A stretch of DNA of 64,000 nt from an uncultured Aeromonadales bacterium (GCA_902782145.1 CACZLZ010000003.1:1-64000), one strand, 5' to 3'; counted from the stretch's first letter, positions 19,901 to 27,773 are shown. Program-made: numbers and translations. The notes: a model not told the origin generated them from the sequence alone.

Positions 19901-20245
19901 CCCTCGGCCATCAGGATGCTGACCGCCATGACGCAGACGGAGCCGGGGATCTACGGCTTCCTGAACTGGCTGACAAAGAACAGCGAGGAAGCGACAGATC
20001 AGATCTCACCCTATCAGGTTACCTCCCTTCTGAAGACCTACCGGTACAGTTGCTGGTCGCAGATCAAGAATTTCCGAAACCGGATCACCCATGGAGCCGA
20101 GGAAGGCCAGCAGAAGGAGTCCGTGGGAAACCGGACAGAAAGCGAACTGCGCCAGCTCCTGGAACGGGCCATGGAAGAGTTCAGGGACTATGCGGCAGCA
20201 GAAGCGGAGCAGAGATCAGAGAATGGCGGAAACAGTCAGGCCTGA
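16916..20245 (+). CDS. Tandem CARF (DxTHG/TM1812-type) protein with HEPN-like RX4H motifs
   Basis: Unusual 1,109-residue protein built from two similar halves. Half 1: a CARF-like Rossmann domain (LISLLGAGNYSRVSYRF at 17-33, IILGTESSSW at 66-75, LDISNGMRFAPM at 174-185), then a helical region ending in an RX4H (Arg435-His440). Half 2: MMTFMGGGSYE at 510-520, ICGTETSNW at 557-565, MDITHSLRQLPVLAW at 656-670, then a helical region and FRNRITHG (Arg1054-His1059), a canonical HEPN ribonuclease motif. CARF domains bind cyclic oligoadenylates made by type III CRISPR Cas10; HEPN domains cut RNA. No cas gene or array is in the window. GATC-rich base use matches the host. The ATG follows GGAG at 11 bases. 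Domain call is strong; activity is inferred. Confidence 0.8.
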   Translation: MSSKEKSPDASGENRVLISLLGAGNYSRVSYRFPGSSPEAVVTASYAAESLYLLDEARGIPFTHWIILGTESSSWGKLVSTWAKESGLADPADQAFLDSCAGPVSQDTAARLAEIAGHAFQASGRQCRFIFLVHSASMATSGELLTIFSHLTSLTAAGSPDSDPVLNRRSRVTLDISNGMRFAPMISFISLQAIQNTEGFTLDRVCCSQLDFARRTAENTRSPGDLRRVDALIGRLRHASRLTGSAKEVLDLFRRCAAILNRSRGHGPSPAGRCTTGAMYSLDSALDHVRTALLHREFMSTGNLKLFAGKADLRDPRLAAAADSLSFGSGSAVLENSAALQEALSGIREKNLRDFLEREFSWITLPRIPALKSLSQRFLAYGALARAICAMNESLDAEYEAYLSGSGQDGEEQTRSQYLRDQYGNTYDDFTYTYRSMLYHMADEQRQEEEDQKKSRGPSRRVLHLREQIISTGPGQGNRLQSLLGETFQQLGMPPVTDGKPGQIPAKRLMMTFMGGGSYEICDYRADADGQGDRIITDSIHTGVALAGAYNFDALLICGTETSNWSNLIPCLADAFPSFGTAAGEIIAEVLRGSNFTLPEARTEEINARLRELPGNCRIQLLLLPEELCTDEAQEKLFRNLDENSLLAEGNCRIWMDITHSLRQLPVLAWAALLYLRNFRNLEIDRILYGVLDDDIREKSGLSQEFDKLRSGLGSLKNADMPDPEFQELLGDLESAAGELAPSGTPLTPEKCTGKITDMTDLMNFWSWAEDIALYTRTRKFSFLSAPLSRVVTSAKDREKILKSLLHGDFLANITRLRGACKRLKTVRELLKAQRSSGSGALEYLRRILLDRLSWTDDTRDRRVLYASIALSYASYDSLKALLYMFEAYDNTDNGNAAEVLKDLLELESFRIQDLAKALLAIPGMGAGCDSIPEDLDTYRRKTAEIAGRRDFTRLVSTAAEAFRDIRILPQLPAYRSEKLKSALKALDIPELDALPSAIRMLTAMTQTEPGIYGFLNWLTKNSEEATDQISPYQVTSLLKTYRYSCWSQIKNFRNRITHGAEEGQQKESVGNRTESELRQLLERAMEEFRDYAAAEAEQRSENGGNSQA

Positions 20246-20378
20246 ATGGTGAGTCGGTCCTGAACCAAGGTAGGCGGGAAACGCATCATATCCCTTAACG
20301 CCAGGAAAGGGAGTTAAGCCTGACCGGAAGTATTACCAGTGGCAAGGCTGTGAACACTGCCGATGATCCCGCCTGCCC

Positions 20379-20413
20379 GGGATGGGGCGGCTTTCCGCCG
20401 CCCAACCCATCCC
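20379..20413. other. Strong hairpin between convergent genes
   Basis: GGGATGGG (20379-20386) pairs with CCCATCCC (20406-20413), enclosing GCGGC-TTTCC-GCCGC, with four unpaired bases on one side. It lies between the rightward CARF gene and the leftward ankyrin gene. Neither strand has a T run after it, so it is not a textbook terminator, but it could stop or protect both transcripts. Confidence 0.5.
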
Positions 20414-20434
20414 AGATCCGCAGTCTGAAAGGGA

Positions 20435-22075
20435 TCACTTGATCTGGCTGCTGACAAACTCCCGGATCTCCCTGTAGCCAGTCTCATCCTCCTTCATGAT
20501 CTTCTGCATGAAAGTGATATCGCTGCCGGGGATCTTCACCTCCAGGGCCTTCTTCAGATCAGCGCCATGCTCATGCAGGTACTTCACCGTCTCCAGATCC
20601 TGCAGGCTCACTCCGTGGGAAAGGGGATACAGACCGTCCCCGTCAGCCTGGTTGACGTCCGCCCGGCCCTCAACCAGGGTTCTGATCATCTCCTTCTGCT
20701 GCCCCCTGACAGCCAGGATCAGGGGAGTGGTCCCCGAGGCATCCTGGACATTGAGGCCGGCTCCAGCCTTTATCAGCAGTGATGCGATCTCCGGGCTGCC
20801 GTTTTCCACGGCATAGAAAACCGCCGTGCGTCCGTCATCGGAGGGTGATTTGAAATTGACATCAGCCCCGGCGGCGATCAGCGCGGAATAGGTCTCACTG
20901 CCAGTGGACTGATCCGCATAGGCCATCAGGGCGGTCCGGCCGTCCCGGTCGGCGGCATTCAGGTTGGCGCCGTTCATGGCCAGAAGCCGGATGTGATCCG
21001 GGGAATGCTCCCTGACTGCCACAAACAGCGCCGTCCGGCCGGCACTGTCAGTCCGGTTGGGATCCGCCCCGGCGTTAAGCAGGGACTCCATGATCACCGG
21101 CGGCCAGAAATTTTCCGCGTCACGCCGCAGTGCATAGAATAGCACTGGCTTGCCCCGGCCGCCGGAAGCGCTCTCGGCGGTTTCATTGGGATCACAGCCA
21201 AGTTTGAGCATCCTCTCCAGATTGGCCTGCACCTCCACATCCGATCCGTGCTTCATGGATGAACTGCCGAGATATGAGGTCAGGGGAAGGCCGTACCGGA
21301 AACTCACCTTCTTGAAATCGGGATGAAACTCTGACAGCACCTTGCCGATAACAGCCTCATCCGTGGCGAGGAGCTTTTCCAGAAGGGTGTTGTAGCCGTC
21401 CTCATCCGCCCACATCAGATCCGGCTTCTGATCCAGAAAGGCCTCCAGCACGCCCCGGTCCCGGCCGCCGCTGGTCAGATAGACATAAAGGGCAGGATCC
21501 CCCTGGGGCACACCCTCCACTACCCGCCGGGTGTCAGGATCCATACCGGACCTGAGAGCGTCGATAATAGCCTTCTCACTGCCCTGGTGACTGGTAACCA
21601 ACCCTATGAATTCATTGGGCGGCATTACCTGGCGGCGCTCAGGCCGGGCTTCCTGCTCATGGCTGTCGCCGGCCGCCTCGCCCCCGGAGACCGCAATGCC
21701 CTCAGCCACCACCCGATCCTTCAGGGAAGGGATCGTGCCCAGCCTTTCCAGCAGCAGCACATCATTAACCTCAACCTCACCGCTGACCAGACTCTTCCGG
21801 TTGCGGGTCTCATACTTCAGGTTGTCGCTGACCACCACGAAATCATCGATCTTCAGCAGGATCTCCGATCTGATGGGCTTGGCAAAGGTCTTCATGTCCT
21901 CGGGGGTCACATGGCGCTTGAGGCTTTCCCTCAGGGCAGCCATCTTGAGGTTGCCCAGGGCCGAGCCCTCATCCCGTCCGTAGGCTTCCAGCCGGTAGAT
22001 CTCCGACGCTTCCGCCATGGATGCCAGGGAAATGCAGACAGCAGCCGAGAGTAGCACTTTGCCAAAAGAAAACAT
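20435..22075 (-). CDS. Exported ankyrin-repeat protein with FlgT-N-like domain
   Basis: 546 residues. A signal peptide (cleavage near MAEASE) is followed by a domain of about 95 residues, from EIYRLEAYGRDEGSALGNLK to about residue 118. It shares its pattern with three other proteins in this window and resembles FlgT-N/LPP20 domains. The C-terminal two thirds are ankyrin repeats, for example NRTDSAGRTALFVAVREH and NAADRDGRTALMAYADQ. A periplasmic protein-binding role is likely; no catalytic motif is seen. Last gene of a leftward row of ten. The ATG is preceded by GTGGGG. Confidence 0.8.
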   Translation of the reverse strand: MFSFGKVLLSAAVCISLASMAEASEIYRLEAYGRDEGSALGNLKMAALRESLKRHVTPEDMKTFAKPIRSEILLKIDDFVVVSDNLKYETRNRKSLVSGEVEVNDVLLLERLGTIPSLKDRVVAEGIAVSGGEAAGDSHEQEARPERRQVMPPNEFIGLVTSHQGSEKAIIDALRSGMDPDTRRVVEGVPQGDPALYVYLTSGGRDRGVLEAFLDQKPDLMWADEDGYNTLLEKLLATDEAVIGKVLSEFHPDFKKVSFRYGLPLTSYLGSSSMKHGSDVEVQANLERMLKLGCDPNETAESASGGRGKPVLFYALRRDAENFWPPVIMESLLNAGADPNRTDSAGRTALFVAVREHSPDHIRLLAMNGANLNAADRDGRTALMAYADQSTGSETYSALIAAGADVNFKSPSDDGRTAVFYAVENGSPEIASLLIKAGAGLNVQDASGTTPLILAVRGQQKEMIRTLVEGRADVNQADGDGLYPLSHGVSLQDLETVKYLHEHGADLKKALEVKIPGSDITFMQKIMKEDETGYREIREFVSSQIK

Positions 22076-22185
22076 GAAAACCCCACTTCAACAAATCAGA
22101 CTCATATCAGTTCAGAAAGGCAGTTCCCCAGGAAAGCCCTGGGAAAACCAGGCACCGCAGGCAGGACATGCCCCGGATCCGGATA

Positions 22186-23268
22186 TCACATCGCCTCGTC
22201 CAGGAGCTCAGCCAGCCCCTTGAAAGGCAGGGTGAACAGCCACACGGAAAAACTGCTGTCCCTTGGCCTCTCATGGGCGCTGCCGCTGTTCCCGGCAGGA
22301 GCCGGAGCACTCCTGCCGGAGGCTCCCGCTGCCGCCGCACCACCGCCACTGCCCTGCCCGGGCTCCGTCCCGGACACAGGAGCAGGATCCGCCTGCTGGC
22401 CGCCGTCATCGGACGGGGACGCAGAGGTAGTTCCCGTCTCCACATCACCGCCAGGATTTGCCACCCCGGACTGCTCCTCCCGGTCCCCAGATGCGCTGCC
22501 GGGATCATCACCGTCTGCTCCAGGATCAGGATCTGGCTTAGGCTCAGATCCGGTTCCGATTCCGGATCCGTTTTCCATTCCGGATCCGCTGTCATTTGCT
22601 GAATCCTCGCCGTTTCCGGTCACCTCGCCGGGCTCCTTTACCGGATCGCCTTCAGACTCCAGTTCTGCCCGGGCGATCTCCCCGGATCCGCCAGTGCTGT
22701 TCCCCCGGGCATCATCCGGATCTGCGCCTGAGCCACCTTCATTCTGAATTCCGGTACCCGGCTCCCCGCCGGCGTTGCCGGTTTCCGGAGACGTTTCTAT
22801 GTCAGATCCGGTGCCCGGACGGGTGACAGAGTCCTCCTCTGAGGCCGTCCCGGCGTCTGTCGATCCTGCCGTGGAGAGTGCCTGCCTCCGTGCGCTTACC
22901 GCCTCATTCAGCTCCGGGATCCGCCCCAGACGATCCAGGATCTCCTCATCCCTGACCTCAACGGTTCCCGAGGCGATAACCTTGCCGTTTTCCGTGCGGT
23001 ACCGGATCCCCTCTGCAGGAACTGCAAGTTCATTCACCTTCAGAAAGATCTCACTGCGGATGGGACCGGCATGGCTCTTGAGTTCCTCCGGTGAGAGAAC
23101 ACTCTTCACCGACTCCCTCACGGCAGTCATCTTCAGATTGCCCAAAGCAGCCGCCTCATCCCTGCCGGAGGCCTCCAGTTCGTAACTGGCAGCCATAAGA
23201 TCCTGCGCCCAGAAGAGGGCGGCGGCGGAAAGTGCCAGCCTGACAAAACCATGTGAGCCCCTAACCAT
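22186..23268 (-). CDS. Exported protein: FlgT-N-like domain plus long low-complexity region
   Basis: 360 residues. A signal peptide ends near LMAAS. The same ~95-residue domain as its neighbours follows (YELEASGRDEAAALGNLK onward, to about 120). Residues about 130-320 are a disordered, acidic Gly/Ser/Asp/Pro-rich stretch (such as SEPKPDPDPGADGDDPGSAS). The protein ends in a short hydrophobic segment FSVWLFTLPFKGLAELLDEAM minus its last residues, which could anchor or dock the chain. No ankyrin repeats, so it looks like a paralogue whose repeat region was replaced. Function unknown. Confidence 0.7.
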   Translation of the reverse strand: MVRGSHGFVRLALSAAALFWAQDLMAASYELEASGRDEAAALGNLKMTAVRESVKSVLSPEELKSHAGPIRSEIFLKVNELAVPAEGIRYRTENGKVIASGTVEVRDEEILDRLGRIPELNEAVSARRQALSTAGSTDAGTASEEDSVTRPGTGSDIETSPETGNAGGEPGTGIQNEGGSGADPDDARGNSTGGSGEIARAELESEGDPVKEPGEVTGNGEDSANDSGSGMENGSGIGTGSEPKPDPDPGADGDDPGSASGDREEQSGVANPGGDVETGTTSASPSDDGGQQADPAPVSGTEPGQGSGGGAAAAGASGRSAPAPAGNSGSAHERPRDSSFSVWLFTLPFKGLAELLDEAM

Positions 23269-23365
23269 CTTCCGTGTCCTTTGTGTCCTCGAAAAAAACT
23301 ACTCCATCCCGCCATGACCGGCATACCAGATCTCAAAGACATCCGTAATGCCGGCCATTGCCTGT

Positions 23366-25309
23366 TCAGCGGCAGTGCTTCCGGATGAGTTCCCGGATCT
23401 CAGTCTGCCGCTGCTTTTTCTCTTCCGACATTTTGGCCGGGATCTCTGCATTCATGACATAGTCATACACCGAGACATTCTTCCTGGGGATCGGAACATC
23501 CACCGCCTTGCACATATCAGCGCCGTGACCAAGAAGATACTCAGCCACCTTGGGCCTGCCATTGAGAACTGCGCCGGTGAGGGGCGTGGCACCTTCCGCC
23601 ACCGCATTGGGATCCGCTCCGGCCTCTGTCAGCAACCTGACCAACTCTAGTGCGGCATCCTCGCCACCACTCCCCGTGGTGGCAAAGAAAAGAGCGGTCA
23701 TCCCGCTGGCGGTGCGACTGTCAGTCCTAGCACCAGCCTTCAGCAGAAATTCCACCACCTCCGGTCTTTGCTTAAGCACCGCCACCATCAGAGCCGTTTC
23801 GCTGCCGGACTGTTCTGACGCTCGGTTCACATCAGCACCAGCATCCAGGATCCTCCTGAGATCCTCCGTACTGTAGTCATCATCTCTGATCATGGTACAC
23901 AGGAGAGTGCGGTGGCGCCGAGCCTCCATTGCGTTGGGATCTGCCCCGTGGGACACCAGGCTCTGGAAATGCTCCCACTGCCGCTGTTCAAAGGCGTCAA
24001 AAAGAGCCGGAGTGGCATGTCCCTTTCCGGAGGACGGCTCAGGCATGAAATTAGGATCGGCCCCCAGATCCAGCAAGGCGTTCATTACAGAAATATCCCG
24101 GAATTGCTCGCTTCCCCGGCTCATCATGGCAAACTTCAGCAGTGACTTGGGCTGGTAGGAGTCGCCCTCGATCCGGTTCACCTCATTGCCCAGGGAAACC
24201 AGCAGGCGCACCATGGCCACAATCTTGGCGGGATCCGCATTCTGGGTGGAGTGCCGGGAAAGATACAGTCCCAGTGCGCTGAAGCCATCCCTGGTGACCG
24301 AAGGCGCCTTCCTCAGATCAGGCCGGGCCAGTTCCAGAAAAGAAAGCAGGCTGTCCTCATCGCACCGGCTCAGCAGTTTCGCCAGCACCGGGTATTCCGT
24401 GCCGTCAGGAGACCACAGCAGATCTCCCCCTGCCTGGATAAAGGCCCGGATCACTTCGGGATCAAACATATCACCACGACCGGAAAGGGTTTTATCGGCA
24501 TAGCGCAAAAATGCCGTGTCCCGGGAAAGGGAGCCGTCCTGCCCCTGAAACCTGGCATTGGGATTGGCTCCGGCTCTGAGGGCCTCAGTGATCTCCCCGG
24601 CTGAAGCCCGGGACACCAGACTGTAGAAGGCATTGTCCGCCTCCTGATCTGCGGGTTTCCCGGGGTCTGGGGCAGTTCCTGCAGGATGGCAGGCCGGCTC
24701 ACCCTCCGGACAGGATCCGGCTGAAGTATCAGTTCCAGCCCCAGGCGACAGATCGGCAACAGCAGTACCGGCAGATCCCGACATCACCTTCTCCGGCTCT
24801 CGGGATGATGCGCCTGCCCCCGGATCCGGTCCGGCAGTCATGGCAGACTCAGCGCCGCCGGATGAGGCCGGAGAGGAGGTTACGGCAGCGGATGTCGCTT
24901 CTCCTCCGGGGGACTGCTCCGGTGCGCTGCGCCCCACAGCCGCAGCAGTTGCCGGTTCAGCTCTGAGGATCCGCATCACCGCCGCATCGTCAACCTGTAC
25001 CTTGCCCGCAACCGTTGTCCGGCCGCCGCGCTCATTAAAGTCCAGATCCTCCCCGGTAACAGTCAGTTGATCTGCCTGCAGAATGATCTTTTTGCGGATG
25101 ATCCCGGCACTGCCCTTCAGATCCTCAGGACTCAGCACAGTGCGCAGGTGTTGCTGCAGGGCCTTCACTCTGAGATTGCCCAGCGCAGCCTGCCGGTCGG
25201 ATCCTGTGGCGCTCAGCTGGTACTCCGCCAACGCCCAGGCGGGAAACGCCAACAGAACGGCTGATGCTGCCGCCACTGACGGTATGAGCTTTGGCGGGAA
25301 AAGGAACAT
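23366..25309 (-). CDS. Exported ankyrin-repeat protein with FlgT-N-like domain
   Basis: About 647 residues from the ATG at 25309. That start has GAGG upstream and gives a clean signal peptide ending WALAE. A GTG at 25381 overlapping the S41 protease stop is an alternative that would bury the signal peptide. Order: signal peptide; FlgT-N-like domain (YQLSATGSDRQAALGNLR, to about 120); a Ser/Gly/Pro/Ala-rich linker of about 110 residues with two Cys; then ankyrin repeats to the end (SGMTALFFATTGSGG, EGATPLTGAVLNGRPKVAEY). Same architecture as the gene ending at 20435, with a longer linker. Probably periplasmic. Confidence 0.78.
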   Translation of the reverse strand: MFLFPPKLIPSVAAASAVLLAFPAWALAEYQLSATGSDRQAALGNLRVKALQQHLRTVLSPEDLKGSAGIIRKKIILQADQLTVTGEDLDFNERGGRTTVAGKVQVDDAAVMRILRAEPATAAAVGRSAPEQSPGGEATSAAVTSSPASSGGAESAMTAGPDPGAGASSREPEKVMSGSAGTAVADLSPGAGTDTSAGSCPEGEPACHPAGTAPDPGKPADQEADNAFYSLVSRASAGEITEALRAGANPNARFQGQDGSLSRDTAFLRYADKTLSGRGDMFDPEVIRAFIQAGGDLLWSPDGTEYPVLAKLLSRCDEDSLLSFLELARPDLRKAPSVTRDGFSALGLYLSRHSTQNADPAKIVAMVRLLVSLGNEVNRIEGDSYQPKSLLKFAMMSRGSEQFRDISVMNALLDLGADPNFMPEPSSGKGHATPALFDAFEQRQWEHFQSLVSHGADPNAMEARRHRTLLCTMIRDDDYSTEDLRRILDAGADVNRASEQSGSETALMVAVLKQRPEVVEFLLKAGARTDSRTASGMTALFFATTGSGGEDAALELVRLLTEAGADPNAVAEGATPLTGAVLNGRPKVAEYLLGHGADMCKAVDVPIPRKNVSVYDYVMNAEIPAKMSEEKKQRQTEIRELIRKHCR

Positions 25310-25377
25310 GTGAACCTCACGGCTACCCGCGGCGCCGAAAAGGCGCCCCGGAGAAAAACAGCACCTCAGACCGGAGC

Positions 25378-26568
25378 TCACCGATCACGCCGTGGCCCGG
25401 TCTCCACATCCGGCTTCAGCCCGGTGCCCTGCCAGGAGCCTTCGGTGTCAAGGTACTGCAGCTCACCCACAGTGAACTTCAGGTAACTGCCGTCCGAAAG
25501 GGGAAAGACATTCTGCACCCGGGCCTTGCCGCCAGATCGGGACCCAAAGGAGGAGGCGTCTGCACCGTGTCTGAGGGCGTTGATCATCATTTCAGCCGAG
25601 CTGGCGGTGAATTCATCCTGGCGGATCAGAAAGCGCCGGCTGAGTTTCTGGCTGCCGTGAGGCACCAGGACATCCCGGATCCCCGCACGGTTCCGGTACC
25701 GGTAAATGACAGCGTCATCGGCCAAAAACATGGCCGTGCACAATGCGGCCTGCTCCAGGACGCCGCCGGTGTTCCCCCGCAGATCCAGCACCAGGCGGCG
25801 CTTTTCCGTCTGAGGCTCCCGGCTGAGTTTTGCCAGCACATCCGCCAACTGGGCAGCTGTCTTAGGTCCGAAGCGGGTGATCCGGAGGACATCCGGGCTG
25901 CTCCGGGAAGATGAGCCTGCAGATGTGCCGGTCTCTTTCCTGTTACCAGCAACCCGGTTCAGCAGAGCCGAGGTCCTGGGTCCGGGACGCATGATCCGTG
26001 GGGTGCCGGGCGTGCCCAGGGTGAGGGTGACATCCGGATAGTCCCCCGCCGCCCGGGTGACCACAAACTCCTCCACATAGCCGGCGGTGTTCTCCACCGT
26101 CAGGGTGACGTCGGTGCCCGGGGCACCCCGGACAAACTGGGCGATCTCATCCAGAGTCAAGCTGTCAACGGGAAAACCGTCCACTGCCAGGAGGGTGTTG
26201 CCGTGCTCAATGCCCGCCTCAGCAGCCGGGGAGCCCTGGTTGGGCAGACAGCGCACCTGCTTCTCCCGATCCCGGATGATATCCATGCCCACCCCGGCAA
26301 CCCCGGCCTTCCTAAGGCTCACCAGCCGGGAGACCCGGTCAGGGGTGGTGTAGGAGGCGTAAATATCGGCTTCCTGGAGGGCGGTCTGAAACTCCTCAGC
26401 GTCCATGGAGGCAATGCCGGCTTCAGTGAACCGCCCGTCCTTGAGTTCCTGCAGGTAGGCGTGCTTCTGCATCAGATCATGGATCTCCCCGGCACAAGGC
26501 ACGGCAGAGGCTACCGCCGGCAGCAGGGACACCAGCAGACAGAAGCACCTTCTGAAAAGACCGGCCAT
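25378..26568 (-). CDS. S41 family (C-terminal processing) serine protease, periplasmic
   Basis: 396 residues. Signal peptide to about residue 22; a PDZ domain near 85-170 (GVGMDIIRDREK, AGIEHGNTLLAVDGFPV); the S41 catalytic part with LVLDLRGNTGG at 259-268. The Ser-Lys dyad is intact: Ser323 in TASSAE and Lys348 in SGGKARVQ, 25 residues apart as in Tsp/CtpA. It is compact compared with Tsp. Abuts the upstream lipoprotein gene (adjacent stop and start) and the downstream ankyrin gene, so it is part of the row. It probably trims or degrades envelope proteins of this system. Confidence 0.87.
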   Translation of the reverse strand: MAGLFRRCFCLLVSLLPAVASAVPCAGEIHDLMQKHAYLQELKDGRFTEAGIASMDAEEFQTALQEADIYASYTTPDRVSRLVSLRKAGVAGVGMDIIRDREKQVRCLPNQGSPAAEAGIEHGNTLLAVDGFPVDSLTLDEIAQFVRGAPGTDVTLTVENTAGYVEEFVVTRAAGDYPDVTLTLGTPGTPRIMRPGPRTSALLNRVAGNRKETGTSAGSSSRSSPDVLRITRFGPKTAAQLADVLAKLSREPQTEKRRLVLDLRGNTGGVLEQAALCTAMFLADDAVIYRYRNRAGIRDVLVPHGSQKLSRRFLIRQDEFTASSAEMMINALRHGADASSFGSRSGGKARVQNVFPLSDGSYLKFTVGELQYLDTEGSWQGTGLKPDVETGPRRDR

Positions 26569-27057
26569 TTACAGTCCGGACAGAACCTCAGCCTCGGCCT
26601 CCAGGGCCTCCCGCTCCTGCTTGAGCTGGCGGATCTTCTCCCTTTTGGCGGCGATCTCCGCCGGGGAAGTGTCCGCAGTCCGTGACCGGGATTCGATCTC
26701 TGCCAGCTCCTTCTTCAGGGCTTCATTTTTGCGGGCCAGCTCAGCGGCCTCAGAGGACTTGCCGCTGCGCTTAAGATCCCTGATCTTCTTGTCCATGCGG
26801 GCCTGATCTGACTTCAACTGCCGGATCTCCTTGGTCCGGGAATCCCGGGCCTTTTTCAGGGCCGCCTGCCGATCAAGCTCCCAGCTCTGCTCCTCCTCAA
26901 TGGCGGCAAGCCGGGCCTCCCGGTCTGCCAGGCGCTGCTCGTATTTCTCCGGGCTGTAGCTGAAAAGGCCGCCATGGCGGGGATCATCGGTGCTGGCGCA
27001 GCCGGCAAGGATCAGCAGGCCGCAAACGGCAGAAACCGGAGCAATTCTGTAAAACAT
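26569..27057 (-). CDS. Coiled-coil lipoprotein
   Basis: 162 residues from the ATG at 27057, which has GGGAGG eight bases upstream; the open frame continues to 27102 without support. A lipobox LILAGC places the lipid-modified Cys at position 20. The mature part is a nearly continuous charged alpha-helical coiled coil (LADREARLAAIEEEQSWELD, LKSDQARMDKKIRDLKRSG, KREKIRQLKQEREALEAEAE). No known family recognised. It follows the glycine-zipper lipoprotein by 13 bases and may form a periplasmic rod with it. Confidence 0.75.
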   Translation of the reverse strand: MFYRIAPVSAVCGLLILAGCASTDDPRHGGLFSYSPEKYEQRLADREARLAAIEEEQSWELDRQAALKKARDSRTKEIRQLKSDQARMDKKIRDLKRSGKSSEAAELARKNEALKKELAEIESRSRTADTSPAEIAAKREKIRQLKQEREALEAEAEVLSGL

Positions 27058-27070
27058 CTCTGAACCTCCC

Positions 27071-27769
27071 TTACACCGCAACTCTGGAAGACATGCTGGC
27101 AAGACTCTTGTTGTACTGCTTCATCTTGGTGATCTCAGCATTCAGGGACTTGATCTCCCGGTCCAGGATCTCAGCCTCCCTCTTGTTGCCGCCGCGGCGG
27201 GCATCTGCGGCCACGGTCTTCTGCTTGGCCACCTCGGCCTCCAGGTTCTTGATGTTCTCCTCGTTCTGCTTCTTCAGTTCCTGAAGCTGCTTGTTCTTGG
27301 CCGTGAGCTCAGCCTGGGTGGCCTTCTTTTTCTTGTAGGAGGCCTTCAGGGTTCTGGTCTCAGCATCCAGGGAGTTGATCTCCTTCTTCAGCTGGGCGTT
27401 CTGGGTCTTGGTCTGCTGGTTCACCTCCCGGGAGCGGGCGATGCAGTCATCCAGCCAGTCCTCCCGGCTGGCATACTCCTCCTTCCGGTCAGCCACATGC
27501 TTGCCCACAAAGAAGCCTGCCAGGGCGCCCACGCCGGCACCGATGCCGGCGCCGATGGCTGCGCCCTTGCCGTCGCCGGCAATAAGGCCGATGATGGCAC
27601 CCAGACCCGCCCCCACGGCGGCACCGGTGAGGGTGCCCTCGGTCTTGGTCCTGGTGCTGTCATCCTGGATATTGGCGCAGCCCCCGGACGTTCCCACGGC
27701 CACGGCGACCGCCAGGCACAGAGCCGCACTGCGAACACCAAAACCCCTGTTTTCTGCAACTGTTACCAT
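27071..27769 (-). CDS. Glycine-zipper, coiled-coil probable lipoprotein
   Basis: 232 residues. An N-terminal hydrophobic segment with a weak lipobox (TSGGC, Cys31) is followed by a glycine-zipper region of about 45 residues at 48-92 (GAAVGAGLGAIIGLIAGDG, GAAIGAGIGAGVGALAGFFVG) that could insert in or associate with a membrane. From about 105 to the end is a long coiled coil (LKKEINSLDAETRTLKASYK, ELKKQNEENIKNLEAEVAK). It starts four bases after the SUMF1-domain gene stop. By position it matches the lipoprotein slot (TagQ) of tag operons, though I see no sequence similarity. Confidence 0.72.
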   Translation of the reverse strand: MVTVAENRGFGVRSAALCLAVAVAVGTSGGCANIQDDSTRTKTEGTLTGAAVGAGLGAIIGLIAGDGKGAAIGAGIGAGVGALAGFFVGKHVADRKEEYASREDWLDDCIARSREVNQQTKTQNAQLKKEINSLDAETRTLKASYKKKKATQAELTAKNKQLQELKKQNEENIKNLEAEVAKQKTVAADARRGGNKREAEILDREIKSLNAEITKMKQYNKSLASMSSRVAV

Positions 27770-27773
27770 TTGC

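Noticed and set aside
16681..20434. CRISPR array near the CARF gene
   Set aside because: I looked on both sides for regularly spaced direct repeats of 25-40 bases and saw none; the only structures are single inverted repeats.
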